The notes under the pieces: model-generated | Databases searched by the model: none | What the model saw: the letters and a program-made list of their open reading frames with translations, nothing else | Told to the model about the DNA's origin: nothing | From: Prevotella sp. | GTDB lineage: Bacteria; Bacteroidota; Bacteroidia; Bacteroidales; Bacteroidaceae | Assembly (NCBI GenBank): GCA_024680755.1 | Contig: JAILBT010000089.1 | Location: 1 to 51,910, forward strand | Direction: 5' to 3' | DNA length: 51,910 bases | Made by a program: the position numbers and the translations under genes | In this document: positions 33,686 through 43,123 of the stretch, one piece after another | How positions within the stretch are numbered: the first letter of the stretch is position 1 | Layout of the letters: each line of letters starts with the position of its first letter

Positions 33686-35539
33686 TCATTCCTCGTAATC
33701 CACCTCGTGGTCGAGTTTCTCAAGGAAGTCTGACAGCACGTCGGGCTCTACGTCGCCCATCTGGTATTCCTTCTCGGCATCTTTTCTTATCTCGGCTATC
33801 CAGGCCCTGCGTGCCTTGACATAGTCGGTGCGTATGCGTTCGATGGCGGCGGTGTCCAGCTCTGTCAGTCCATAGTAGTCGAGCAGCAGGTTGTACGTCC
33901 ATGCCCACTGGTAGGGTCGGTAGTTGTTGTCGATGTCGGTGAAGCGGTCGTTCACGTCGTCGATGGTAGCGAGCGTGCCGTTCTTGATGTCGTCTTTCAT
34001 GCGTTGTTCCTCGCTGTCGGGCAGCAGCAGCCCTGACAGGTCGTTCCACTGTCCCTTTCCTGTCTGTCCGACGGGCTGTCCGAGCCAGCCTCCCTTGACG
34101 GCGCGTTTCAGCACGGCTCCCATGTATATGTGCAGTGCGATGTCATAGTACTTGATACCCTTCTTGAGCGACGAGGCGTTGATGACGTAGTCGTGGTAGT
34201 TGTACGACGAGACGTCGCGTCCCGAAGCTTTCTGCAGCTGTTCGAGTATCTTCTTGCCCTGTATGATTTCTCCCACGGTGAACGGCGAGAGCCAGTCGAA
34301 GTTGATGATGCTCTTGCGGCACGAGTCGGCCCTTTTGTCGCGTTTAGGCCATTTCTTTATGTCGCGGTAGAGACCCACGGTCGTGATATTCCGTCCGGGT
34401 ATGAGGTAGCAGTCGTCGCCGTATGCCATGAGATACGAGAAGGGCAGGTTGCGCGTGTCGGGGTGGTGCATCAGCTTGCCGAAGCACACCGAGAAGGCTC
34501 CGATGGTTGCCGGCATGAGCACATACGCTCCGCTGGCGGTTTTCGTGCCGCGCTCCAGCGTGCCGTAGTGCATGGGTCCCATCTTGTAGGCATGGTTAGA
34601 GAAGTTGGTGTTCGAGCCTGCGTTGTAGAACGAGAACTGTCCGCCTATGAGCAGGCTCGACTTGTGGTGTGAGGCCGAGAAAGGTCCGCAGAAGGCGGCG
34701 CAGGCCTCGCCGTTGGCCATGTACGAGTTTGCGAAGAAGATGCTGGCCTCGGCGGTGAAGCCGTTGGTGATGGTGCAGGCCTCGCCCACGAAGCAGTCTT
34801 GCATCTTCACCGAGTTGTTGATACTGCAGCCGTTGCTGATGATAGAGTTTTCGCAGATGACGCCTGCACCGATATAGACGCTGGCGTCGCGTGTTGACAG
34901 TATGGTGCAGTTGTTCAGGCGCGTGGCTCCGCACACCTCACACTCGTCCTCGATGACCGTGTTGTATATCTCGCGCGCGTTCACTATGCGTGCGCCTTTG
35001 CCCACGCGGCCCTGTTCCGGCCGGTTCATCTCCACGTCGGCCTGTATCATGCTGACCAGCCGGTCTTTCAGCTCCTTGTCGGCAAAGTGTTTCACCATGA
35101 AGGCTGCCAGCTGCGAGTTGAGTCCACGGAAGAGCATGACGTTGCCCTGTCCCACCTCGTTGAGCACGCTGACGATGTGTCCCTCGCCGAAGGTGGCGCC
35201 CTCGGTGGTCTCCATTGTCGAGACGTTCGATATGTAGCAGTCGTCGTCTATCTGGTAGTTGTTGATATAGTTGCCAATCTTCTCTATCAGGCAGTCGTTG
35301 CCTATGGTCACGTTGCGCAGTGTGGCATCGTTGATGCCGCTGTGCTTGGTGAAGCCCTGTGTCACCTCCACCTGCTTGTCAAACTGGCCGAGGCGTATGT
35401 CGCCGTAGAATGTCACGCGGTGGAAGTTGTAGGGTATGAAGCCCTCTGCCACCTCCACCCTTGTCCAGTCTTCAGCCCAGCAGCTGTTGTTCTCCAGCAC
35501 TTCTATCTCCTGTGCCGTCAGATTGCGATAGTTTGTCAT
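33686..35539 (-). CDS. DUF4954 family protein (left-handed beta-helix acyltransferase-like)
   Basis: The 617-aa protein has many short hexapeptide-like repeats (for example ATLRNVTIGNDCLIEKIGNYI, CTIL, GAGVICENSIISNGCSINNSV) typical of left-handed beta-helix proteins of the sugar-acyltransferase type. It is soluble, with no signal peptide. The family is common in Bacteroidota, often near housekeeping genes, and its reaction is unknown. The gene lies between gldH and secDF on the same strand. Confidence 0.85.
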   Translation of the reverse strand: MTNYRNLTAQEIEVLENNSCWAEDWTRVEVAEGFIPYNFHRVTFYGDIRLGQFDKQVEVTQGFTKHSGINDATLRNVTIGNDCLIEKIGNYINNYQIDDDCYISNVSTMETTEGATFGEGHIVSVLNEVGQGNVMLFRGLNSQLAAFMVKHFADKELKDRLVSMIQADVEMNRPEQGRVGKGARIVNAREIYNTVIEDECEVCGATRLNNCTILSTRDASVYIGAGVICENSIISNGCSINNSVKMQDCFVGEACTITNGFTAEASIFFANSYMANGEACAAFCGPFSASHHKSSLLIGGQFSFYNAGSNTNFSNHAYKMGPMHYGTLERGTKTASGAYVLMPATIGAFSVCFGKLMHHPDTRNLPFSYLMAYGDDCYLIPGRNITTVGLYRDIKKWPKRDKRADSCRKSIINFDWLSPFTVGEIIQGKKILEQLQKASGRDVSSYNYHDYVINASSLKKGIKYYDIALHIYMGAVLKRAVKGGWLGQPVGQTGKGQWNDLSGLLLPDSEEQRMKDDIKNGTLATIDDVNDRFTDIDNNYRPYQWAWTYNLLLDYYGLTELDTAAIERIRTDYVKARRAWIAEIRKDAEKEYQMGDVEPDVLSDFLEKLDHEVDYEE

Positions 35540-35614
35540 AATCTATTGTTTTGGTTGTTGCGTCCGTTATTGTTGTGTTTTGTCGCCTGTTGGTCTGTTT
35601 CGGCCGCCACGCTG

Positions 35615-36091
35615 TCAGCGTCTGGTCAGCAGCAGTCCGACGTCGGTAATGCCGTGCAGTGTGTTGTCCGGCTCTATGTCGGGTGTGATGCGCAGCCTGA
35701 GCGTGTCCTCAGGGCTCATGCTGACGATGGCCAGCTGTCGCCGTTGCTGCCTGACGGCGATGCCGCTGCCGTAGCTGCGTCCTCGCTTGTCGCTCATGGG
35801 GAAGGCCACCCGTCGTCGGCTGACGGTGTCGAGCTGCTGCACCACCTGCAGGGTCAGTCCGGTGCGTGTGTATCGGCTGTCGCTGCGCAGGCAGAGCTCC
35901 AGACGGTAGTCGCTTCTCTGCTTGTCCGGCAGCGTTCCGGCCGGCAGCGTCACGCAGTAGCAGAGTGTGTCTGTGGCCGTCCAGCCTGCTGTCGGTGTGT
36001 GCACGAAATGGCCGTAGGCTGGCCGCTGCCTGTGGCAGCCCGTCAGCAGCGCCATCGCCGCCATAGCGGCTATCAGCCAGCGTCCCTGCAT
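35615..36091 (-). CDS. gldH: GldH-type lipoprotein
   Basis: The 158-aa protein has a lipoprotein signal peptide (MQGRWLIAAMAAMALLTGC, lipobox LTGC) and the GldH pattern: an early HFVHTPTAGWTATDTL, a central beta domain, and late SPEDTLRLRIT with DNTLHGITDVGLLL. GldH was defined in gliding Flavobacterium, but non-gliding Bacteroidales also keep it. Its direct link to ricT upstream (75-bp gap) is a familiar Bacteroidales arrangement. Confidence 0.85.
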   Translation of the reverse strand: MQGRWLIAAMAAMALLTGCHRQRPAYGHFVHTPTAGWTATDTLCYCVTLPAGTLPDKQRSDYRLELCLRSDSRYTRTGLTLQVVQQLDTVSRRRVAFPMSDKRGRSYGSGIAVRQQRRQLAIVSMSPEDTLRLRITPDIEPDNTLHGITDVGLLLTRR

Positions 36092-36166
36092 GGTGTGTGG
36101 TCTTCTCTCTCTGTCAGCGTGTGTGGTCTGTCGTATGTATGACCTTGTTGCCCGTTGGCGCGCGTC

Positions 36167-37324
36167 TCACTCGGCCGGCGTGTCGCCCTTGGCCTGCTCG
36201 TCCTTGGCCTGCTCGCCCTTGTGTTTGGCAGGCTTGCGTTTCTTCTTCTTTGCCTTGTCGAAGCGGGCCACGTCGCCGCCGGCCAGCAGATCGACGGGTT
36301 CCTGTGGCTCGGTTGCCTGTCCGTCGGGCTGCAGCGAGAGCGGCTTCTCGCCGCGGCGGTTCATCTCGACCACCTCCCTGGCGCGTTCGCCGGTGATGGT
36401 CTCCAGGTTGGCGGCCATGCGGCGGTCGGTGCTGTATGTGATGAGTCCGGCCAGGATATCGACCTTGAAGTAGTAGTAGGTGTTGTCCTGTGTCTCCAGC
36501 TGCACCTCACGGCTGGGCAGTCGGCGTCCGGCCTCCATGTAGTCGTCCACCTCATAGTTCAGGCAGCATTTCAGTTTGGCGCACATGCCGGCCAGCTTCT
36601 GCGGGTTGGGCGAGATGTCCTGGAAGCGTGCGGCAGCGGTCGAGACAGAGCTGAAGTTCTTCATCCATGTGGCGCAGCAGAGCTCGCGTCCGCAGGGTCC
36701 CGTGCCGCCTATGCGTCCGGCCTCCTGCCGTGCTCCTATCTGTTTCATCTCGATGCGCACATGGAAGGTTGCCGCCAGGTCTTTTATCAGCTGGCGGAAA
36801 TCCACGCGCTCGTCGGCTATGTAGTAGAATATGGCTTTCTGTCCGTCGCCCTGATATTCCACGTCGCCTATCTTCATCTTCAGTCCCAGCTGCTTGGCTA
36901 TCTCGCGGCTCTCTATCATCGTCTCGTGTTCGCGGGCCTTTGCCTCGTGATATTTGTCGATGTCGAGCTGCCGGGCCAGCCGATAGACGCGCTTCACCTC
37001 GTCGGTGGGGCGCAGGTTGGCCTTGCGCAGCTGCATCTCTGCCAGGCGGCCCGTCAGCGACACCACGCCGATGTCGTGCCCGGGCGAGGCCTCCACGGCC
37101 ACGATGTCGCCCTTGGTCAGCGGCAGGTGGTTCACGTTGTGATAGAAGCCCTTGCGAGTGTTCTTAAACTGCACCTCGACCACGTCGGTCAGCGCGTTGT
37201 TGTCGGGCACGTCGGCCAGCCAGTCGTAAACGTTCAGCTGGTGGTCGGTGCGGCCCACACCCTGATGGCACAGACCGCGGTTGCCGCCGGTGCACAGCGG
37301 CGGTATAGCGTTTTCTATCTGCAT
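36167..37324 (-). CDS. ricT: RicT/YaaT-type PSP1-domain protein
   Basis: The 385-aa protein has the PSP1 domain and cysteine cluster of RicT (GPCGRELCCATWMKNF; then LAGMCAKLKCCLNYEVDDY), which in Bacillus binds an Fe-S cluster in the YmcA-YlbF-YaaT complex that affects RNA processing. In Bacteroidota the partners are usually absent and the role is not defined. The C-terminal 60 residues are a lysine/alanine-rich tail (KKKKRKPAKHKGEQ). It lies between holB and gldH. Confidence 0.9.
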   Translation of the reverse strand: MQIENAIPPLCTGGNRGLCHQGVGRTDHQLNVYDWLADVPDNNALTDVVEVQFKNTRKGFYHNVNHLPLTKGDIVAVEASPGHDIGVVSLTGRLAEMQLRKANLRPTDEVKRVYRLARQLDIDKYHEAKAREHETMIESREIAKQLGLKMKIGDVEYQGDGQKAIFYYIADERVDFRQLIKDLAATFHVRIEMKQIGARQEAGRIGGTGPCGRELCCATWMKNFSSVSTAAARFQDISPNPQKLAGMCAKLKCCLNYEVDDYMEAGRRLPSREVQLETQDNTYYYFKVDILAGLITYSTDRRMAANLETITGERAREVVEMNRRGEKPLSLQPDGQATEPQEPVDLLAGGDVARFDKAKKKKRKPAKHKGEQAKDEQAKGDTPAE

Positions 37325-37394
37325 GAACTACCTATCTTCGTTTATTTGTTACAAAATTCAAAATCCAAGAAATACAAAATATGGCTCCCATCTC

Positions 37395-38540
37395 TCAGCT
37401 CTTCAGATAGACAATCATCTGTACAGCCAGGTCGAAGAACACCACCTTGGCGTTGGCGTTCTGTGCTATGTCTCTCAGTGCCAGGTTGGCCACGTCGTAC
37501 ATCTGCAGCACGTTACGCTCGTTGACGTATGGCGCGAATTTTGTGGCAAAAGCGGCCTCCTGTCGTGTCATGTACACGATGTCGGGCTGTTGCATGTTGC
37601 TCATGAAACATTCTCGCGTCATGCGCAGTATGTATTCGAGGAAGCGCTTTTGTCGTTCGCGCCCCATCTTTGCTATCGTCTCGCTCCACTGTCTGAGCTG
37701 CACCACTTGTCTGAGGAAGGCCTGCCGCATGAGCTGCATATAGAGGTCGAGGAAGAGCTGTCGCTCGTCGTCTGTTCCGGCCTGCGCCTTGGCCTCTATC
37801 CAGTTGCCGCGTGCCAGGTGCGCCACGGCGCGTGCCTCGTCGGCCGACATGCCGTAGCGTTCGGTCAGCGCGGCCGCGATGTCGTCGTCGGTCAACCGCG
37901 GCAGGTCGATGCGCTGCACACGGCTGCGTATGGTCTCGAGCAGCTGTCCCGGCTCTTCGCAGGCCATGATGAAGACGGTGTGCTGCGGCGGCTCCTCTAT
38001 CAGCTTGAGCAGCTTGTTGGCAGCCGTCTGGTTCATGCGCTCCGGCAGCCACACGACGCTGACCTTGTAGCCGCCCTGGCTCGACTTCATGCTGAGCTGT
38101 CGCACCAGCTCGTCGCTCTCGCCGCCGGTGATGACGGCCTGCTGGTTCTCGGCCCCTATCTGCTCGAGCCACTGCTCGAGCGAGAAGTAGAGGTCGCCCC
38201 CCGTCAGCATGGCTCGCCACTGGCCTATGAAGTCGTCGCTGACGGGCTGGTGGTCGCTGCTCATCGATGTCAGCTTGATGGTGGGGAAGGTGAAGTGCAG
38301 GTCGGGGTGTGCCCATTTGGTCAGCATGGCCTGGGCGCTGCGGCGCTGGGCATCGGTGGGCGTGGTGCCGGGCAGCCCCTCGGTGAGCAGCTGCCTGGCA
38401 AAGTTTAGGGCCACGGCAAGCGTGCCGTGGCCCGTGGGTCCGCACAGCATGACGGCATGGGGCAGGTGCCCCCCTGCTCGCATGGCCTCCAGGCGGAGGC
38501 GCGTGTCGTGCTGTCCTATGATGCTTTGGTCTGTCTGCAT
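37395..38540 (-). CDS. holB: DNA polymerase III delta-prime subunit
   Basis: Delta-prime is part of the clamp-loader complex. I chose the ATG at 38538-38540 (MQTDQSIIGQHDTR) since the family starts with this type of sequence and a consensus promoter sits 42 bp upstream; a longer frame to 38684 would overlap nrdD. The protein is 381 aa. The AAA+ fold is seen in HAVMLCGPTGHG, ANKLLKLIEEPPQHTVF and ETIRSRVQRIDL. The P-loop reads GPTGHGT, lacking the lysine, which fits a non-catalytic delta-prime. It is followed by ricT after 70 bp. Confidence 0.93.
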   Translation of the reverse strand: MQTDQSIIGQHDTRLRLEAMRAGGHLPHAVMLCGPTGHGTLAVALNFARQLLTEGLPGTTPTDAQRRSAQAMLTKWAHPDLHFTFPTIKLTSMSSDHQPVSDDFIGQWRAMLTGGDLYFSLEQWLEQIGAENQQAVITGGESDELVRQLSMKSSQGGYKVSVVWLPERMNQTAANKLLKLIEEPPQHTVFIMACEEPGQLLETIRSRVQRIDLPRLTDDDIAAALTERYGMSADEARAVAHLARGNWIEAKAQAGTDDERQLFLDLYMQLMRQAFLRQVVQLRQWSETIAKMGRERQKRFLEYILRMTRECFMSNMQQPDIVYMTRQEAAFATKFAPYVNERNVLQMYDVANLALRDIAQNANAKVVFFDLAVQMIVYLKS

Positions 38541-38581
38541 TGGGCTGCGTGCCTTGTCAGCGCTTGTGCACAAGGCGGCGG

Positions 38582-38612
38582 CAAAGTTACGCATTTCTCC
38601 CCAATGTGCCAA
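38582..38612 (-). promoter_or_regulatory. Promoter of holB-ricT
   Basis: On the minus strand TTG (38610-38612) and TAACTTTG (38582-38589) are separated by 20 nt, in the spacer between nrdD and holB. Confidence 0.7.
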
Positions 38613-38640
38613 ATGTTTTGCCGAAAAATGTGTTTTCGCG

Positions 38641-40890
38641 TCATTCGTCGGTGTCGGCGAAGAGTTCCTGCTGCACGGCGCCATCGACGTGTGTCACGCG
38701 GTCGTTCAGCTCGGCCAGCTTGCCGGCGTTCCAGCGGTCGGTGGTGCCTACGAGGTAGCCGGTTATACGCTGCAGGCGGTCGATGTGCGTCGAGCCGCAC
38801 TTGGGGCACTGCTTCAGCCCCTGCGTGGCGTCCTCGTAGCCGCAGTCCATGCAGCGGTTGCGGTTGTGGTTCACCGAGCCGTAGCCCATGTTCAGCTGGT
38901 CCATCATATCGACGACGCTCATGATGACCTGCGGGTTGTGCGTGGCGTCGCCGTCAATCTCAACGTAGAAGATGTGGCCGCCGCCCGTCAGTGCGTGGTA
39001 GGGTGCCTCGACCTCGGCCTTGTGGCGCGCCGGGCACTTGTAATAGACGGGCACATGGTTGGAGTTGGTGTAGTAGTCGCGGTCGGTCACGCCGCGGATG
39101 ATGCCGAAGTCCTTGCGGTCGCGCTTGGTGAACTTGCCGGCCAGTCCCTCGGCTGGTGTGGCCAGCACCGAGTAGTTGTGGTGGTAGCGCTCAGAGAACT
39201 CGTTGATGCGGTCGCGCATGTATGTCACTATCTTCAGCCCCAGCTCCTGACTCTCCTGGCTCTCGCCGTGGTGCTTGCCTGTCAGCGCCACCAGGCACTC
39301 GGCCAGTCCGATGAAGCCAACGCCCAGCGTGCCCTGGTTGATGACGCTCTCGATGGTATCTTCGGGCTTCAGCTTCTCGGCCCCTATCCATAGCGAGTGC
39401 ATCAGCAGCGGGAACTGCTTGACCAGGGCCGTCTTCTGGAACTGGAAGCGCTCGTCCAGCTGCCGGGCCGTTATCTCCAGCACGTTGTCCAACTTGGCCA
39501 TGAACAAGTCAATGCGCTTCTGCTGGTCGGGCTCCTGCATACACTCGATGGCCAGGCGGACGATGTTGATGGTCGAGAACGACAGGTTGCCGCGACCTAT
39601 GCTGGTCTTGGGGCCGAAGCGGTTCTCATACACTCTGGTACGGCAGCCCATCGTGGCCACCTCGTGCAGGTAGCGCTTGGGGTCGTCGGGCCGCCATGCG
39701 TCGTCGTGGTTGAAGGTGGCGTCCAGGTTCAGGAAATTGGGGAAGAAGCGCCTTGCCGTGACCTTGCAGGCCAGCTGGTAGAGGTCGTAGTTGGGGTCGC
39801 CGGGCAGGTAGTTCACGCCGCGCTTCTTCTTCCATATCTGTATGGGGAAGATGGCGGTCTCGCCGCCGCCCACGCCGTCGTAGGTCGAGAGCAGCAGCTC
39901 GCGCATGATGCAGCGGCCCTCGGCCGAGGTGTCGGTGCCATAGTTGATGCTCGAGAACACCACCTGGTTGCCGCCGCGCGAGTGTATGGTGTTCATGTTG
40001 TGTATGAAGGCCTCCATAGCCTGATGGACGCGGCCCACGGTCTTGTTGATAGCCTGCTGCAGCAGACGCTCGCGGCCCTCCAGCTTGCCTAAGGGCTGCT
40101 TCAGATAGTCGATCAGCGGCTCGTCGTACATGTCGCTCAGGTCCTGACCCGTCAGCTCTTCGAGCGACTTGACCTCTTCCTTGAACGACATGCGCACGAA
40201 GGGTGCCAGATAGAAGTCGAAGGCCGGTATGGCCTGCCCGCCGTGCATCTCGTTCTGGGCACACTCCATCGATATGCAGGCCAGCACCGAGGCTGTCTCG
40301 ATGCGCTTGGCGGGGCGCGACGCGCCGTGGCCGGCAATGAAGCCGCAGTTGACGATATTGTCGAGCGGATGCTGCACGCAGGTGAGCGACTTGGTGGGAT
40401 AGTAGTCCTTGTCGTGAATGTGCAGGTAGTTGTTCTCCACGGCCTCGCGGCTCGACTCCGACAGCAGGTAGTCATCGACGAAGGGCTTGGTCGTCTCCGA
40501 GGCAAACTTCATCATCATGCCCGCCGGCGTGTCGGCGTTCATGTTGGCGTTCTCGCGCGTGATGTCGTTGCGCTTCACGTTCACGATGTCGAGAAAGATC
40601 TCGCGCGTCTTGGCCTTGCGCGCTATCGAGCGCCGGTGGCGGTAGGCTATATACTCCTTTGCCACGTCCTTGCGCTTCGACTTCATCAGCTCCAGCTCTA
40701 CCTGGTCCTGGATGGCTTCGACCGTCATCTGGCTGTCGCCCTTCAGCGAGATGCGGTCACTCACTTGCTGGATGAGCGAGTCGTCCTCGCCCTTGTCGGT
40801 GTGGAGCATGGCCTTGCGGATGGCGGCCTGGATTTTTTGCTCATTGAAGCCAACGATGCGTCCATCGCGCTTCACAACGGTTTGTATCAT
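38641..40890 (-). CDS. nrdD: Anaerobic (class III) ribonucleoside-triphosphate reductase
   Basis: NrdD reduces NTPs to dNTPs under anaerobiosis using a glycyl radical. I chose the ATG at 40888-40890 (MIQTVVKRDGRIVGF), which opens the ATP-cone domain; the longer frame crosses the promoter. The 749-aa protein has the ATP cone, the class III core, a C-terminal zinc ribbon (CMDCGYEDATQGLKQCPKCG), and a glycyl-radical tail in RITGYLVG. No nrdG activase gene is next to it, although the enzyme needs one. Confidence 0.95.
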   Translation of the reverse strand: MIQTVVKRDGRIVGFNEQKIQAAIRKAMLHTDKGEDDSLIQQVSDRISLKGDSQMTVEAIQDQVELELMKSKRKDVAKEYIAYRHRRSIARKAKTREIFLDIVNVKRNDITRENANMNADTPAGMMMKFASETTKPFVDDYLLSESSREAVENNYLHIHDKDYYPTKSLTCVQHPLDNIVNCGFIAGHGASRPAKRIETASVLACISMECAQNEMHGGQAIPAFDFYLAPFVRMSFKEEVKSLEELTGQDLSDMYDEPLIDYLKQPLGKLEGRERLLQQAINKTVGRVHQAMEAFIHNMNTIHSRGGNQVVFSSINYGTDTSAEGRCIMRELLLSTYDGVGGGETAIFPIQIWKKKRGVNYLPGDPNYDLYQLACKVTARRFFPNFLNLDATFNHDDAWRPDDPKRYLHEVATMGCRTRVYENRFGPKTSIGRGNLSFSTINIVRLAIECMQEPDQQKRIDLFMAKLDNVLEITARQLDERFQFQKTALVKQFPLLMHSLWIGAEKLKPEDTIESVINQGTLGVGFIGLAECLVALTGKHHGESQESQELGLKIVTYMRDRINEFSERYHHNYSVLATPAEGLAGKFTKRDRKDFGIIRGVTDRDYYTNSNHVPVYYKCPARHKAEVEAPYHALTGGGHIFYVEIDGDATHNPQVIMSVVDMMDQLNMGYGSVNHNRNRCMDCGYEDATQGLKQCPKCGSTHIDRLQRITGYLVGTTDRWNAGKLAELNDRVTHVDGAVQQELFADTDE

Positions 40891-40993
40891 GTTGGGGTTG
40901 GTGTGTATGTGATTGGTAATGTGTCTAGTTTTTGCAGGCGCAACAAAAACGTCGTGGAAGGTATGACCGACTTCTGTTGACGCGAAACGTTTG

Positions 40994-41023
40994 CAAAGGT
41001 AGCACAGTTTAGCGACGTGACAA
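40994..41023 (-). promoter_or_regulatory. Promoter of nrdD
   Basis: On the minus strand TTG (41021-41023) and TACCTTTG (40994-41001) are separated by 19 nt, a full match. It implies a leader of about 100 nt and excludes the longer nrdD start. Confidence 0.75.
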
Positions 41024-41283
41024 AATTTAGACAACTTTTTAATTGTTAAATAATGTCAAGTCGGTAAAACACAATATGTTATGCCAACGTATTGGGAAAC
41101 TTTTACAACTGTCGCGTTTTCTAAATTTCCAAAAAAGAAAATAATTACGAGATAACTGTCCCATAATCATTGCTTTGCATGGCTGCATCCCGAGCGTATG
41201 GCTCAGTGGCTTTTGGCTGCCCGTTGTGCCCCTGCCGTCGTGGGGCGTGGCGGCCTCTGTGTGCCGTTGCCTTGTGGGGCGGT

Positions 41284-43116
41284 TCAGAACGGCGGCGTGC
41301 TGCTGATGTCGATTGTCTGCCCGCTGACGGGGTGTGTGAAGCAGAGCCGGCAGGCGTGCAGCATCAGTCGTCCGCCGGCCATCAGTCCGGCCGAGCTGTC
41401 GTGGCCGTAGAGGCGGTCGCCCACGATGGGGCAGCCCAGGCCCTCGGGGTGGGCGCAGTGGACGCGCAGCTGGTGGGTGCGTCCCGTCAGCGGGCGCAGC
41501 CGCAGGCGGGTGGTGGCCGTGCGGCGGGGTGTGCCGCTGCGATCGGGGCTGTTGTCGTCGATGGTCCACAGCGTGGCCGACGGCTTGCCGCAGGCGTGGT
41601 CCACCATCTGACGCGGACGGTCGTCGATGTCGGCCCTGAGGGGCAGGTCTATGCGGTGCCAGCCGTCGGCAGCAGCAATATTGGTGTCGGGCACTGCGGG
41701 CCGGCCCTCTACCACAGCCACATACTCTTTCCGCACCTCGCGGCACGCGAAGGCGCGCTGCACGCGCGCCACCAGAGCCGCGTCTTTCACCATCAGCAGC
41801 AGGCCGCTGGTGTCCTGGTCCAGACGGTGCACGGGGTAGCAGGGCTTCGGGTGCCGCGTGCTGGCGGGGTGCTTGCAGCCGTTCATTATCTCCACGAGCG
41901 ATGTCTCGTCCGTGTCGTTGGGCACACTGAGCAGTCCGGCGGGCTTGTCCACCACTATCAGGTGTTCGTCCTCATAGGCTATGCCTATCACAAGCTCACG
42001 TCCGGCGGCTCTCGGGGCCGGCGGTTCGATGTCCAGTCCGCTTAACATCCACGGCAGTATCAGCAGGCAGCGACTGTGGCAGGCGGGGTAGAAGGCCCCA
42101 TGATGGCGCGTCTCGGCAGCGGCGGCCGTGGTCCTGGCGGCGGCCATGTCGCCGTGTGCGCCAGAGGGTTGCGGTTTCCACCAGAACTCGGCTATCTGCA
42201 GCGGCTGCAGGCCGTGGCTGTAGGCATACTGCAGCAGCTTGGGTGCACAGCAGTCGCCGGTGGCGGCCGGCGGCATCGGTGTGCTGTCGGGCTTCAGTCG
42301 CTGTTGCAGCGGCGGGGTGCCCAGTGCCACCACGCGACGCAGGGGCAGTCGCTGTCCGGCGGCGTTCGTCAGCACATACTGGTCGAAGAGCCAGCGCTGC
42401 AGCGCGTCGCTGTAGCGGCGGCGGCGCTGGCACAGCGTCTCCAACCGCTGCCTTGCCTCGGCCAGCGGTGCCTCGGCCGCGGCTATGCGTTGCTGCCACA
42501 GCTCGCGCAGGCGGTGCAGCTCGGCCTTCTGCCACTGGCTCTCAGCCACGAGCGTTTCGGGTGCCTGGCCTTGCCGCCGCAGCATGTCGCGGCGCTGCTT
42601 GGCCGCGCGCATCAGCTCGCGCCAATGGTCTATGGCCGCGCGCGCCTGCTCCTTCAGCGTGTCCACCTGGCGTTGCCGTGTCTCGTCGGCGGCCTGTCGC
42701 TCCAGGGCCTCTATACAGACGTTCATCTCTGCCAGCACGTCCTCGCCCCTGACGAAGCGGCTGCCGTGCTGCCGCGCGTCGTATATCGGCGGCACAAAGA
42801 AGGTGTCGGCAGCCCGCTGCGCTGCGTCGGCAGCTGTTGTGTCGTCCGCCGGCCGGCCACCGCTGCCGAGTCGTCCGCTGTAGGCTGCCAGGAAGCCCAC
42901 GCGCCCTGTCGTCTCGCGTGCCACGAGCACACCCAGCATCTTGCCTTCGGCCAGGGTGCGCCCCAGGCTGTCGTTGCTCTCGATAAAATGTGCCACGGCC
43001 TTGGCAGCACGCCGGCACAGCGAATGCACGACATAGCAGAAGGGGTCGTTCATCGCGCGTGGCAGGGGTTCGTGCACATCAAGCGGGTGCAGCAGCACAG
43101 CAGTATTGGTCTCCAT
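41284..43116 (-). CDS. Long RluA-family pseudouridine synthase
   Basis: The C-terminal half of this 610-aa protein is an RluA-type pseudouridine synthase: IAYEDEHLIVVDKPAGLLSVP, the catalytic motif VHRLDQDTSGLLLMV, then LRPLTGRTHQLRVHC. It would modify uridines in rRNA or tRNA. The first 300-350 residues are extra: a coiled-coil region (REQARAAIDHWRELMRAAKQRRD), and then a GDCCAPKLLQYAYSHGLQP / AEFWWKP segment that recurs in long RluA proteins of Bacteroidota and gamma-proteobacteria. The function of this extension is not known. The gene is alone, preceded by a 9-nt repeat array. Confidence 0.9.
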   Translation of the reverse strand: METNTAVLLHPLDVHEPLPRAMNDPFCYVVHSLCRRAAKAVAHFIESNDSLGRTLAEGKMLGVLVARETTGRVGFLAAYSGRLGSGGRPADDTTAADAAQRAADTFFVPPIYDARQHGSRFVRGEDVLAEMNVCIEALERQAADETRQRQVDTLKEQARAAIDHWRELMRAAKQRRDMLRRQGQAPETLVAESQWQKAELHRLRELWQQRIAAAEAPLAEARQRLETLCQRRRRYSDALQRWLFDQYVLTNAAGQRLPLRRVVALGTPPLQQRLKPDSTPMPPAATGDCCAPKLLQYAYSHGLQPLQIAEFWWKPQPSGAHGDMAAARTTAAAAETRHHGAFYPACHSRCLLILPWMLSGLDIEPPAPRAAGRELVIGIAYEDEHLIVVDKPAGLLSVPNDTDETSLVEIMNGCKHPASTRHPKPCYPVHRLDQDTSGLLLMVKDAALVARVQRAFACREVRKEYVAVVEGRPAVPDTNIAAADGWHRIDLPLRADIDDRPRQMVDHACGKPSATLWTIDDNSPDRSGTPRRTATTRLRLRPLTGRTHQLRVHCAHPEGLGCPIVGDRLYGHDSSAGLMAGGRLMLHACRLCFTHPVSGQTIDISSTPPF

Positions 43117-43123
43117 TTTAGCG

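Noticed and set aside
36155..37525. A 456-codon plus-strand open frame over ricT
   Set aside because: Antisense to a clear RicT with its Fe-S cysteines; the translation has no motif and runs through intergenic DNA.
41069..41080. ACACAATATGTT upstream of nrdD, similar to an NrdR box
   Set aside because: Only one imperfect copy, no second box at the usual spacing, and it lies about 45 bp upstream of the -33 element. Chance in AT-rich DNA is likely.
41038..41283. Small RNA or riboswitch in the 246-bp nrdD/rluA spacer
   Set aside because: No conserved riboswitch core or strong hairpin was found; the only supported element is the nrdD -33 region just outside.
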